Program-made: the position numbers and the translations under genes
The notes under the pieces: model-generated
Database searches by the model: none
What the model saw: the letters and a program-made list of their open reading frames with translations, nothing else
Told to the model about the DNA's origin: nothing
Part shown: piece after piece, positions 7,610 to 14,875 of the stretch
Numbering within the stretch: position 1 is the first letter of the stretch
Layout of the letters: each line of letters starts with the position of its first letter
DNA from: CAZEHS01 sp964649745
Lineage (GTDB): Bacteria > Bacillota > Clostridia > Peptostreptococcales > Acidaminobacteraceae
NCBI GenBank assembly: GCA_964649745.1
Contig: CAZYQI010000004.1
Location: forward strand, 81,733-145,732
Length of the DNA stretch: 64,000 bases
Direction: 5' to 3'

Positions 7610-8875
7610 TTACATTGGACTCGTTTGCTTTCTGTAGACAACCTGTCCGTTCTTGATGACGGTTTCGGCGGTAGGCATGGCAATATGATACGGTAGGAAA
7701 CGATAGGATGGAAACTCGTGGATCACCAGATCCCCTGCTTTTCCCGCTTCGATGGTTCCAACCCGGTCCGCTCTTCCCGCCGCCGCCGCACCGTTAAGGG
7801 TAAGGGCTGTGATGACTTCCTCGATGGTCATGTTCATATAGAGGGTGGAGAGTGCAATAACCAGAGGGATTGATTCCGTGAAACAGCTTCCGGGGTTGAA
7901 ATCCGTGGCCAGGGCCACCGCACAGCCCTGATCGATCATAAACCGGGCACGGGCATAGTGCTCCCGAAGGCTGAAGGCTGTACACGGAAGGCACGTTGCC
8001 ACAACATTGGCCTTGGCCATGGCCAGAACCCCTTCATCACTGGCCTGCAGCAGATGATCGGCCGAGGTGGCCCCCAGCTCCGCAGCTAACTCTGCCCCTC
8101 CCAGCTGGACAATCTCATCCGCATGGAGTTTCACCTTCAGCCCCAATTCCTTGGCCTTATGCATGAGCTTTCGGGATTCTTCTACTGAAAAAACATTCTT
8201 TTCGCAGAACACATCGCAGAACTCCGCCAAGCCCTCTGCGGCAACAGCCGGCAAGGTTTCCTCAATCAAAAGGTCGATGAATTCCATCCCTCTGCCCTTA
8301 TATTCGGACGGTACCGCATGGGCTCCCATGAAGGTTGGCACCACATCCACCGGATGCCTTCGATCCACCTCCCGCATAACGCGGAGCTGTTTCAGCTCTG
8401 TTTCTGTATTGAGGCCATACCCGCTTTTGCCCTCAACCGTTGTGACTCCCAGGGACAGCATGCTGTCTAACCGCTTCATGCCAAGCTCTGTGAGTTCCTC
8501 GGCAGATGCCTCCCGGGTACCCTTTACAGAATTGATGATTCCGCCGCCGCGATTCATAATGTCCATATACGGCACGCCTTCAAGACGCCACCCATACTCA
8601 TCGGCCCTGTAGCCGCCGAAAATGAAATGCGTGTGGGAATCGACAAATCCCGGCAGAACGGTCTTGCCGTTTGCATCGATCACGTCGTACTTGGACAGAT
8701 CCAGCCCCTTCAGAACTTCATCGGTTTTCCCCACACGGGTGATGATGCCGTCTTCCACTACGACTGCACCGTCGTGGATCACTTGAAGCTCCCGCATCGC
8801 CAGCCCTTTTTTTGCCTCAACGCCACTGCTTGTTGCCAGCTCGGAGGCGTTCCGGATAATCAGATTCTTATTCAT
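7610..8875 (-). CDS. hutI: Imidazolonepropionase
   Basis: A 421-residue metal-dependent amidohydrolase that hydrolyses 4-imidazolone-5-propionate to N-formimino-L-glutamate, the third step of histidine breakdown. The metal-binding HTHF motif is at about residue 80 (DSHTHFIFGG). Downstream metal or substrate residues are in KLHADEI and in the ATDFNPGS segment, all typical of HutI. Length is normal. Translation begins at ATG 8875, only 3 bases after the ftcD stop, so the two genes are translationally coupled. It lies between ftcD and fchA in the same operon. Confidence 0.95.
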   Translation of the reverse strand: MNKNLIIRNASELATSSGVEAKKGLAMRELQVIHDGAVVVEDGIITRVGKTDEVLKGLDLSKYDVIDANGKTVLPGFVDSHTHFIFGGYRADEYGWRLEGVPYMDIMNRGGGIINSVKGTREASAEELTELGMKRLDSMLSLGVTTVEGKSGYGLNTETELKQLRVMREVDRRHPVDVVPTFMGAHAVPSEYKGRGMEFIDLLIEETLPAVAAEGLAEFCDVFCEKNVFSVEESRKLMHKAKELGLKVKLHADEIVQLGGAELAAELGATSADHLLQASDEGVLAMAKANVVATCLPCTAFSLREHYARARFMIDQGCAVALATDFNPGSCFTESIPLVIALSTLYMNMTIEEVITALTLNGAAAAGRADRVGTIEAGKAGDLVIHEFPSYRFLPYHIAMPTAETVIKNGQVVYRKQTSPM

Positions 8876-8878
8876 GGG

Positions 8879-9772
8879 TTACTCCATGATACGGGTTTCA
8901 AGCACCTGATTCATGGAAAAATCTTCAACGCCAAGGTAGTACTCCGCTGTCCGGATCATGGCTTCCATGGGAACAAGGCCGATGACCTCGCTGCCGATGA
9001 TGTTCACGCCATAACGACGGGCTTCGATACGGATAAGCTCAAACGCACGGTAAAGGGGGGTTTTGGAATAATCCGTCATGTTCATGGAAACCTGTGCGAT
9101 GTTGCGGTCTTCCAGCATGATTCCGATGGCCTTGCAGTAACGAAGACCTCCGCTGAGGTGGCGCACATTCTTTGCAATCTTGTCCGCAATTTCCAGGTTG
9201 CTGGTGTCCAGATTCACGTTGAAGGCTACCAGGGGCATACGGGCACCGATGGCTGTGATCCCGGCAGTCGGATGAATGGTTGTGCCGTAATCCGGATGCC
9301 ATTTGGCTTCCTTGACCTTGGCTGCCATTCCTTCAAACTGGCCCTTTCGTATTTCTGCCAGGTTTTCACGGTGAGGAGCGCTGGCTGCCTTTTCGTAGAA
9401 AAAGCTGGGCAGCTTGTGGGCTTCATAAACGGCCTTGGCTGTTTCCTTTGCCAAAGCAATACACTCTTCCATAGTCACGCCCTTGATGGGGATAAAGGGA
9501 ACCACGTCAGTTGCGCCCATACGGGGATGCTGGCCTTCATGCTTGGTCATATCGATTAGGGTTGCCGCCATTCCCATGGCATTGATAATCGCTTCTTTAA
9601 GAGGCTCCGGTTCGCCGACCACGGTGACAACACATCGGTTGTGGTCCTCGTCACGGCTATAGTCCAACAATTTTACGCCTTCCTTGCCTCTGAAGTTGTC
9701 AACAATCTTCTCAATCTTCTCAAGATCACGGCCTTCACTGAAGTTAGGCACACATTGTACGATTCTTTCCAT
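8879..9772 (-). CDS. ftcD: Glutamate formimidoyltransferase
   Basis: A 297-residue enzyme that moves the formimino group from N-formimino-L-glutamate to tetrahydrofolate, releasing glutamate. The start MERIVQCVPNFSEGRD and the segment EGQHPRMGATDVVPFIPIKG are strongly conserved in this family. It is the free-standing bacterial form without a cyclodeaminase domain; that activity is supplied by FchA two genes downstream. The gene sits between hutU and hutI. This set shows that the cell uses the folate-dependent branch of histidine degradation rather than hydrolysing formiminoglutamate to formamide. Confidence 0.95.
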   Translation of the reverse strand: MERIVQCVPNFSEGRDLEKIEKIVDNFRGKEGVKLLDYSRDEDHNRCVVTVVGEPEPLKEAIINAMGMAATLIDMTKHEGQHPRMGATDVVPFIPIKGVTMEECIALAKETAKAVYEAHKLPSFFYEKAASAPHRENLAEIRKGQFEGMAAKVKEAKWHPDYGTTIHPTAGITAIGARMPLVAFNVNLDTSNLEIADKIAKNVRHLSGGLRYCKAIGIMLEDRNIAQVSMNMTDYSKTPLYRAFELIRIEARRYGVNIIGSEVIGLVPMEAMIRTAEYYLGVEDFSMNQVLETRIME

Positions 9773-9862
9773 GGTTTCTTCCTCCGTTAATTTTGGTCTG
9801 ATTTTACAGCTTCAATTTGAGTATCTCATTAATTGATCAATCATAAAAGATGGAGCCGGAAT

Positions 9863-11890
9863 TCATTTTGCTGTCTTTTGTGCAACCGTCCGGCTCACCA
9901 GATCCCCTTCAACGCTGTAAGGGATGGTGATATGATCCTTGCCGTCATAAATTTCATTGTACTCGGCGCAGGTGGATACGGCATTCTCATTGCGCGCCCA
10001 GTTTCGTCGCGCCACGCCCACCATGGTATCCCAAGGCACTGCTTCCTTGATGATATTGTCAACGCGGTCGCTGCCGTCCAGAACCATGCCGAATCCGCCA
10101 TTGATGGATTTGCCGATACCTACGCCGCCGCCGTTGTGAAGGGCAATCATGGTCATGCCTCGGGCCGCATTGCCGGCAAAGCATTGGGTCGCCATCTCCG
10201 CCATCACGTTGGAGCCGTCCTTGATATTGGAGGTTTCACGGAAAGGCGAATCGGTTCCGCCGGTGTCATGATGGTCGCGGCCCAGCATAACCGGCCCGAT
10301 TTCCCCGTTACGGACCATTTCATTGAATTTAAGGGCGATCTTCATGCGTCCCAGTGCGTCCTGATAAAGGATGCGGGCCTGAGTTCCGACCACAAGGCCA
10401 TTCTGCTCTGCATCTCTTACCCATACCCAGTTGTCCCGATCCTGCCCTCTTCGGTTGGGGTCGATGCAGTCCATGGCGGCCTTATCCGTCTTACGGAGGT
10501 CCTCGGGGTTACGGCTCAGGCATACCCAACGGAAGGGACCGTAGCCGTAGTCGAACAGCATGGGGCCCATGATATCTTCAACATAGGAGGGGTACACAAA
10601 ACCGTCCGTCTCATCGTAGCCATTCTTGCAGATATCCCGGATGCCTGTATCGTATACGGATTTCAGGAAGGCATTGCCGTAATCGAAGAAATAGGTTCCC
10701 TTTTTACTCAGGGCATTGATCAGTTCATAGTGCTTTTGAAGTGTTTCATTGACCCGCTTGATGAATTGGGGCTTATCATCCCGAAGCATGGCGGTACGTT
10801 CTTCAAAGGTAAGTCCCTGGGGGCAGTAACCGCCTTCGTAGGGAACATGACAGGATGTCTGATCGGAAAGCAGATGGATGGTAACGTTATTGTCCACGGC
10901 ATATTGGAGCAGATCAACGATATTTCCGTAATAGGCGATGGCTCGGCCTTCCTTTTTCGCCAGATAAACATCTGCTTCCTCAAAAAGTGCCTTGGGGTCC
11001 GAATACCAGCTGTCCACCCAACCCTGCTCGTGACGGGTCTGTATACGGCTGAAATCCACTTCGGCCACAATCCCCACACTGCCTGCGATTTTGGCGGCTT
11101 TCCCTTGAGCGCCGCTCATTCCGCCAAGACCGGAGCTTACGAACATGTAGCCCCCCATATCCTCCGTGGTGCCCAGGTTGTACTTAAGACGTCCTGCGTT
11201 CAGTATGGTGTTGAAGGTTCCGTGAACAATACCCTGGGGCCCGATATACATGAAACCGCCGGCAGTCATCTGCCCGTAGTTGGCAACACCAAGTGCACAT
11301 GCCTTGGCAAAGGCCTCCGGATTGTCGTACAGACCCACCATCAGACCATTGGTGATGATAACCCTGGGTGCCGAGGCATGGGAGTGGAAAAGCCCCAAGG
11401 GGTGTCCGCTCATGATGACCAGGGTCTGTTCATTGGTCATGATCTCCAGGTATTTCTTTATCAGGCAGTACTGCATCCAGTTCTGACACACCTGGCCGGT
11501 TTCACCGTAAGTGACCAGCTCATAGGGGTAAAGGGCGATGGCGAAATCCAGATTGTTGTCGATCATAACCTGAACGCCCTTGGTTTCCGTACAGGTTCCC
11601 TTGTACTCGTTGATCGGTTTGCCACTGAGGCTCCCTGCCGGTCTGAACCGGTAGCCGTAAATCCGACCGTGGGTCAGCAATTCGTCCATGAATTCCGGAG
11701 CCAGGGTCTCGTGGAGTTCCTCCGGCACATAGCGGAGCGCATTGCGGAGCGCCAGCTCCATCTGAGGCTGTGTAAGCGTCAGTTCGCGCTTCGGCGCCCG
11801 ACGAAGCCCCGGTTCAAAGGCCGGATACTCCGGCAGTACTGCGTCCAGCTTCACGGTCATGGCCTGACCGATTTCCATGTTTGACAGCAT
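9863..11890 (-). CDS. hutU: Urocanate hydratase (long form)
   Basis: A 675-residue NAD-dependent urocanase converting urocanate to 4-imidazolone-5-propionate. Recognisable segments include the substrate/NAD region GGMSGAQGKAAKIAG and the end segment ALHNGGGVGIGKSINGG. It is longer than the roughly 555-residue proteobacterial and Bacillus enzyme and matches the longer form that I recall from clostridia and fusobacteria. ATG 11890 has GGAGG. It is the first visible gene of the hut operon; hutH (histidine ammonia-lyase), which would make urocanate, is not in this window. The 168-base gap to the divergent mgtC-like gene must hold the operon promoter, but no convincing hexamers stand out. Confidence 0.94.
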   Translation of the reverse strand: MLSNMEIGQAMTVKLDAVLPEYPAFEPGLRRAPKRELTLTQPQMELALRNALRYVPEELHETLAPEFMDELLTHGRIYGYRFRPAGSLSGKPINEYKGTCTETKGVQVMIDNNLDFAIALYPYELVTYGETGQVCQNWMQYCLIKKYLEIMTNEQTLVIMSGHPLGLFHSHASAPRVIITNGLMVGLYDNPEAFAKACALGVANYGQMTAGGFMYIGPQGIVHGTFNTILNAGRLKYNLGTTEDMGGYMFVSSGLGGMSGAQGKAAKIAGSVGIVAEVDFSRIQTRHEQGWVDSWYSDPKALFEEADVYLAKKEGRAIAYYGNIVDLLQYAVDNNVTIHLLSDQTSCHVPYEGGYCPQGLTFEERTAMLRDDKPQFIKRVNETLQKHYELINALSKKGTYFFDYGNAFLKSVYDTGIRDICKNGYDETDGFVYPSYVEDIMGPMLFDYGYGPFRWVCLSRNPEDLRKTDKAAMDCIDPNRRGQDRDNWVWVRDAEQNGLVVGTQARILYQDALGRMKIALKFNEMVRNGEIGPVMLGRDHHDTGGTDSPFRETSNIKDGSNVMAEMATQCFAGNAARGMTMIALHNGGGVGIGKSINGGFGMVLDGSDRVDNIIKEAVPWDTMVGVARRNWARNENAVSTCAEYNEIYDGKDHITIPYSVEGDLVSRTVAQKTAK

Positions 11891-12100
11891 CTTTAGTCCT
11901 CCATTACAGTATTCAATCTTTACTCAGACTAACAACACCTCGTCATTAAAACGTCAAAACCGCCCCGCCGTTTTCTGTTTTCTGAAACAAGAAAAAATTT
12001 CCTTTATTAGACTGCGGTATATTGGGTATAATACTTCATATATGCTACCCTGATCCGAATGACTTTAATCCATACAATCCATCAGCATGGGAGCCACCCA

Positions 12101-12769
12101 ATGAACGAATACCTGAAAATGACCGTTGAAATCTTTATGGCATGCATACTCGGCGGTTTGATCGGCGTTGAACGCGAAAGTCTCAAGCGTCCGGCCGGCT
12201 TCCGAACCCATATTCTCGTCTGTGTAGGCGCTACCCTGGCCATGCAGACCAATATCTATCTGATGAACCTTTATCTCCATATCGTTCCCATCGATCCGTC
12301 CCGGATCGCGGCACAGGTTGTCAGCGGTATCGGTTTTCTCGGGGCAGGCACCATTATTAAGGAAGGCGCCACCGTCAAGGGTCTTACCACTGCGGCCACG
12401 CTCTGGACGGTGGCATGCATTGGACTGGCTGTGGGTGCCGGTTTTTATCCTGCCGCCATTGTTGCCACCCTGGCGGTGTTCAGCACCCTGACACTCTTCT
12501 ACAAGCTTGAAAAGCGAATCAACACCAGCCACGGCACCCTAGCCATCAGCATGATTTCCCTCAACGATCCCGGTCAGATTGGCCGCGTGGGAACCGTTCT
12601 CGGCGAATACCACGCTTTAATACTTGATATGGAAGTGGAGCCCATCGACGATTATGAATCCCGGCTTCACATCTCTGTAAAAGCGCCCCGAGACATCACC
12701 TCATCCATTCTTGCATCCGCCTTGATGGATGTTAAAGGCATCCGGTCTATCTCAACCTCGGCAAGCTGA
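12101..12769 (+). CDS. MgtC/SapB family membrane protein
   Basis: A 222-residue membrane protein. The first two thirds form the MgtC family core with four or five membrane segments and the motifs GGLIGVERE (about residues 16-24), FRTHILVCVGA, and GIGFLGAGTIIK followed by VKGLTTAATLW. The C-terminal soluble part (about 150-222) looks like a small ACT-like domain, common in this family. I chose ATG 12101 because GGAG lies 9 bases upstream, whereas the earlier ATG at 12059 has none. MgtC proteins of pathogens affect magnesium homeostasis and ATP synthase; most relatives, this one included, are of unknown function. The Hpt gene follows after 14 bases. Confidence 0.87.
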   Translation: MNEYLKMTVEIFMACILGGLIGVERESLKRPAGFRTHILVCVGATLAMQTNIYLMNLYLHIVPIDPSRIAAQVVSGIGFLGAGTIIKEGATVKGLTTAATLWTVACIGLAVGAGFYPAAIVATLAVFSTLTLFYKLEKRINTSHGTLAISMISLNDPGQIGRVGTVLGEYHALILDMEVEPIDDYESRLHISVKAPRDITSSILASALMDVKGIRSISTSAS

Positions 12770-12783
12770 CAGGAGGTATTGTC

Positions 12784-13137
12784 ATGAGGGATTTATTTGA
12801 TTTTAACCGTATTCGGGAAGAATTAGGTATGGATTCCGAGGATGTCCGGCAGCTAATGACCATTTATAGGTCAGAGCTACACAAAGACTTCACTGAATTA
12901 GATGGCCAAATTCAAACCATGAACTGGCTGTTCTTAAAAAACAAGCTGCACAAGATGAAAGGCGATGCCGCCAACATGTACCTGTCGCCTATTTCTGACG
13001 CTTTTACCGAAATGGAGCACACAATTTTAAAAAAGGACCCCGACCTCCTTATTCTGCAGCTTCACAGCGTAAAAAAACTGGAATCCCAATTTGCCGAATC
13101 CTTTGAAGCTTATCTGAATTCCGGAGATTCTATGTAA
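12784..13137 (+). CDS. Hpt-domain phosphotransfer protein
   Basis: A 117-residue all-alpha protein with the histidine phosphotransfer motif HKMKGDAAN, whose His56 would accept a phosphate from a receiver domain. Nothing else is attached, so it is a free-standing Hpt. GGAGG precedes ATG 12784. It follows the mgtC-like gene closely, so the two may be cotranscribed. Candidate partners are the receiver proteins at 42-46 kb or the che system at 55-63 kb, but neither is adjacent, so this is speculation. Confidence 0.75.
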   Translation: MRDLFDFNRIREELGMDSEDVRQLMTIYRSELHKDFTELDGQIQTMNWLFLKNKLHKMKGDAANMYLSPISDAFTEMEHTILKKDPDLLILQLHSVKKLESQFAESFEAYLNSGDSM

Positions 13138-13215
13138 TACTGCCGTAACAGAGTTGAAATCTCCAGGTGCTGTTATCATTCTTCCCTTTATGATAAACTA
13201 TTATAAGGAGGATTT

Positions 13216-13380
13216 ATGCTCCTATACTACCCCACCGGCACCCCCTCAGGGATAACCGACAAGAAAGAAAAGCACCTCTTTTCTTTCCCGCGACCAAGGC
13301 AAACCTATCGTAAGGTAGGGACGCAAAGCTACAGGGTCTTCACACACCATGGAGACAGCCAGCTACCGAAGGAGAGATGA
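13216..13380 (+). CDS. Possible 54-codon upstream ORF running through the c-di-GMP riboswitch
   Basis: An ATG at 13216 preceded by AAGGAGG (13205-13211) opens a frame that stays open through the whole riboswitch and stops with TGA at 13378-13380, overlapping an ATG at 13377 that is in frame with the next gene (ATGA). The predicted product is 54 residues, basic and not recognisable. Translation would unfold the aptamer, so the two readings exclude each other. The frame could be chance, and a promoter whose start point lies after 13205 would remove the ribosome site. Confidence 0.3.
   Translation: MLLYYPTGTPSGITDKKEKHLFSFPRPRQTYRKVGTQSYRVFTHHGDSQLPKER
13290..13370 (+). ncRNA. c-di-GMP-I (GEMM-I) riboswitch
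   Basis: The conserved GGCAAACC, a GNRA-type loop closing the first helix (CGTAAG), the invariant GGGACGCAAAGC, a following AGGGTC, then CATGG and CAGCTACCG occur in the order and spacing of the GEMM-I aptamer. The 3' end touches the ribosome site of the next gene (AAGGAG at 13369-13374), so control of translation is likely. No terminator lies between aptamer and gene. A CTCCT at 13219-13223 could pair with that ribosome site. Confidence 0.92.
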
Positions 13381-13382
13381 TT

Positions 13383-14174
13383 ATGGACCCTTTCAAAATG
13401 ACACGTCGACTGGTACTCAGCGCTATCTTGCTGATGGGAATGACGTTGGGTGCACACGCCCAATCCTATGCCACCCTGGATACCGCCCAGGGGGTTGTAA
13501 AGATCAGCTACACCGTTTCCGCCGATGCTCCGATTAAGGTTATGATCGCCCTGGGAAGCCAGTCATACACCTATGACCTGCTGAAATCCACAGAAGCCTT
13601 CCCTTTACAATTCGGCGACGGAACCTACAAGGTATCCCTTTATCAACGGGTTCAGGGAACCCAATACCGATTGCTGGAGCAGACCGATCTGGCCGTTGAT
13701 CTGGCCGATGATTTCGTTCCCTTTCTGGGCAGCTCCCAGGTTGTCAACTGGGCTCCCGGTATGCCCCCCATTGGCAAAGCAAAAGCCCTGATCGCCAAGG
13801 CAAAAACCGATGACGAGAAAGTGAAAGCAGTCTACGGCTACGTAACCGCTAAGATCAAGTACGATTATGCCAAAATAAGCAAGCTTAAGAGCAACTACGT
13901 GCCCAATATCGAGGACACCTACGCCACCAACCTGGGCATCTGCTATGATTACTCCGCTTTGTTCGGCTCCATGCTGCGCAGCGTAGGCATACCCGTAAAG
14001 CTGGTCAAGGGCTATAAAAACGATGTTCCCGAGTATCACGCCTTCAATCAGGTGTACCTGAATAAGAAGTGGGTTTATATCGACACCACCTACGACGCCG
14101 CCTTCAAGGCCGCAGGGGCCAAGACCACCATGGTGAAAAGCGATTCCGACTTCAGACCGGCGAAATACTATTGA
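13383..14174 (+). CDS. Secreted transglutaminase-like (TGc) domain protein
   Basis: A 263-residue protein with a Sec signal peptide (hydrophobic stretch around residues 9-23, likely cleaved after AHA) and a C-terminal transglutaminase-core domain. The catalytic triad is visible as Cys in LGICYDYS, His in EYHAFNQ and Asp in VYIDTTYD. Proteins of this group act outside the cell as proteases or cross-linking enzymes; the substrate is unknown. I chose ATG 13383 because AAGGAG sits 8 bases upstream; ATG 13377 is too close to it, and a later ATG (13398) is possible. A c-di-GMP riboswitch ends right at the ribosome site, so the gene should respond to c-di-GMP, which suggests a role in surface attachment or matrix. 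Confidence 0.85.
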   Translation: MDPFKMTRRLVLSAILLMGMTLGAHAQSYATLDTAQGVVKISYTVSADAPIKVMIALGSQSYTYDLLKSTEAFPLQFGDGTYKVSLYQRVQGTQYRLLEQTDLAVDLADDFVPFLGSSQVVNWAPGMPPIGKAKALIAKAKTDDEKVKAVYGYVTAKIKYDYAKISKLKSNYVPNIEDTYATNLGICYDYSALFGSMLRSVGIPVKLVKGYKNDVPEYHAFNQVYLNKKWVYIDTTYDAAFKAAGAKTTMVKSDSDFRPAKYY

Positions 14175-14182
14175 TTTACAAC

Positions 14183-14206
14183 ACAGCCACCCTTAGGGGT
14201 GGCTGT
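14183..14206 (+). terminator. Hairpin after the transglutaminase gene
   Basis: A perfect 10-bp stem (ACAGCCACCC/GGGTGGCTGT) with a 4-base loop starts 9 bases after the stop. It lacks a T-run on the plus strand, so it may be a weak or factor-assisted terminator, or only stabilise the mRNA end. Confidence 0.5.
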
Positions 14207-14224
14207 TGACGCACAATGGCCACC

Positions 14225-14270
14225 TTGACGCCTCCTTATATGTACACTATAATGTACATATAAGGAGGCG
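14225..14270 (+). promoter_or_regulatory. Toxin-antitoxin promoter inside a perfect palindrome operator
   Basis: A strong sigma-A promoter, TTGACG (14225-14230), 17 bases, TATAAT (14248-14253), drives the yefM-yoeB pair. Its -10 box lies in the centre of a perfect inverted repeat with 18-bp arms (14229-14246 and 14253-14270). Each arm holds a TGTACA hexamer, the core known from the E. coli YefM-YoeB operator. The right arm also carries the AAGGAGG ribosome site of the antitoxin gene. Bound antitoxin would block the promoter. Confidence 0.88.
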
Positions 14271-14275
14271 TTTCT

Positions 14276-14524
14276 ATGACCATCACAACCATTACGAATT
14301 TTCGCAAAAATATCTTCACTTTTATAGAACAGGCTGTTAAGTTTCACGACGTGGTCAGCATCAGCACCAAAAGCGGGAATGCCGTTGTACTCAGCGAGGA
14401 CGACTACAATAGCCTGACTGAGACCCTATACCTTAAATCCGTTCCGGGACTCGTAGACAGCATCATAGAGGCTTCACAGGAACCGCTGGACGGGTGCGTC
14501 CCTGCTGATGAAGTGGAGTGGTGA
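14276..14524 (+). CDS. yefM: YefM/Phd family antitoxin
   Basis: An 82-residue antitoxin. The N-terminal half (about residues 1-50) is the DNA-binding and dimer region of the Phd/YefM fold; the acidic C-terminal tail (about 55-82) would wrap the toxin. It overlaps no other gene; the toxin starts one base after its stop codon, so the two are translationally coupled. The ATG at 14276 follows AAGGAGG by 7 bases. It most likely represses its own promoter through the surrounding palindrome, alone and more tightly as a complex with toxin (conditional cooperativity is known for the family). Confidence 0.9.
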   Translation: MTITTITNFRKNIFTFIEQAVKFHDVVSISTKSGNAVVLSEDDYNSLTETLYLKSVPGLVDSIIEASQEPLDGCVPADEVEW

Positions 14525-14525
14525 C

Positions 14526-14789
14526 ATGTACAGGGTGCTTTTCTCTCGCAAAGCCTTGAAGGACAAGGAAAAGGTTGTTGCAGCAGGCCTTGCCGACAAA
14601 GTTAAAAACCTGGTGGAGCTTCTTTCGGAAAACCCGTTTCAAAACCCTCCACGCTATGAAAAACTGATTGGAGATTTGAACCATTTCTATTCCCGTAGAA
14701 TCAACATCAAGCATCGGCTGGTGTATGATGTTCACGAAGAAGAAACGACTGTTGTTATTCTAAGCATATGGTCCCATTACGAAAGATGA
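14526..14789 (+). CDS. yoeB: YoeB family ribosome-dependent mRNA endonuclease toxin
   Basis: An 87-residue toxin of the RelE/YoeB fold that cleaves mRNA in the ribosomal A site. By alignment with E. coli YoeB, the catalytic Glu45, Arg64, His84 and Tyr85 are all present, and the SRRI...HRLVY block matches almost exactly, so the enzyme looks active. I chose ATG 14526, one base after the antitoxin stop; an in-frame ATG at 14508 lies inside the antitoxin gene and has no support. A strong terminator follows at 14832. Confidence 0.92.
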   Translation: MYRVLFSRKALKDKEKVVAAGLADKVKNLVELLSENPFQNPPRYEKLIGDLNHFYSRRINIKHRLVYDVHEEETTVVILSIWSHYER

Positions 14790-14831
14790 AAGAAGGTACA
14801 CACTGAAGATCACTAGCATGAGAGAGCACAT

Positions 14832-14861
14832 AGAGGCCTCATCCGAATGGATGAGGCCTCT
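14832..14861. terminator. Bidirectional terminator between yoeB and the LPXTG gene
   Basis: A perfect 13-bp inverted repeat (AGAGGCCTCATCC and complement) with a 4-base loop. It lies between the convergent toxin and surface-protein genes and can serve both. Confidence 0.85.
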
Positions 14862-14875
14862 TCAATTGCTTTAGA

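Noticed and set aside
9833..11884. Open reading frame of 683 codons opposite hutU
   Set aside because: It mirrors the whole urocanase gene, has no ribosome site and no recognisable domain, while hutU is fully conserved.
13264..13287. A/G-rich hairpin GAAAGAAAAG/CTTTTCTTTC taken as a terminator of the c-di-GMP riboswitch
   Set aside because: It lies before the aptamer, not after it, and has no T-run following, so it cannot be the expression platform in the usual sense.
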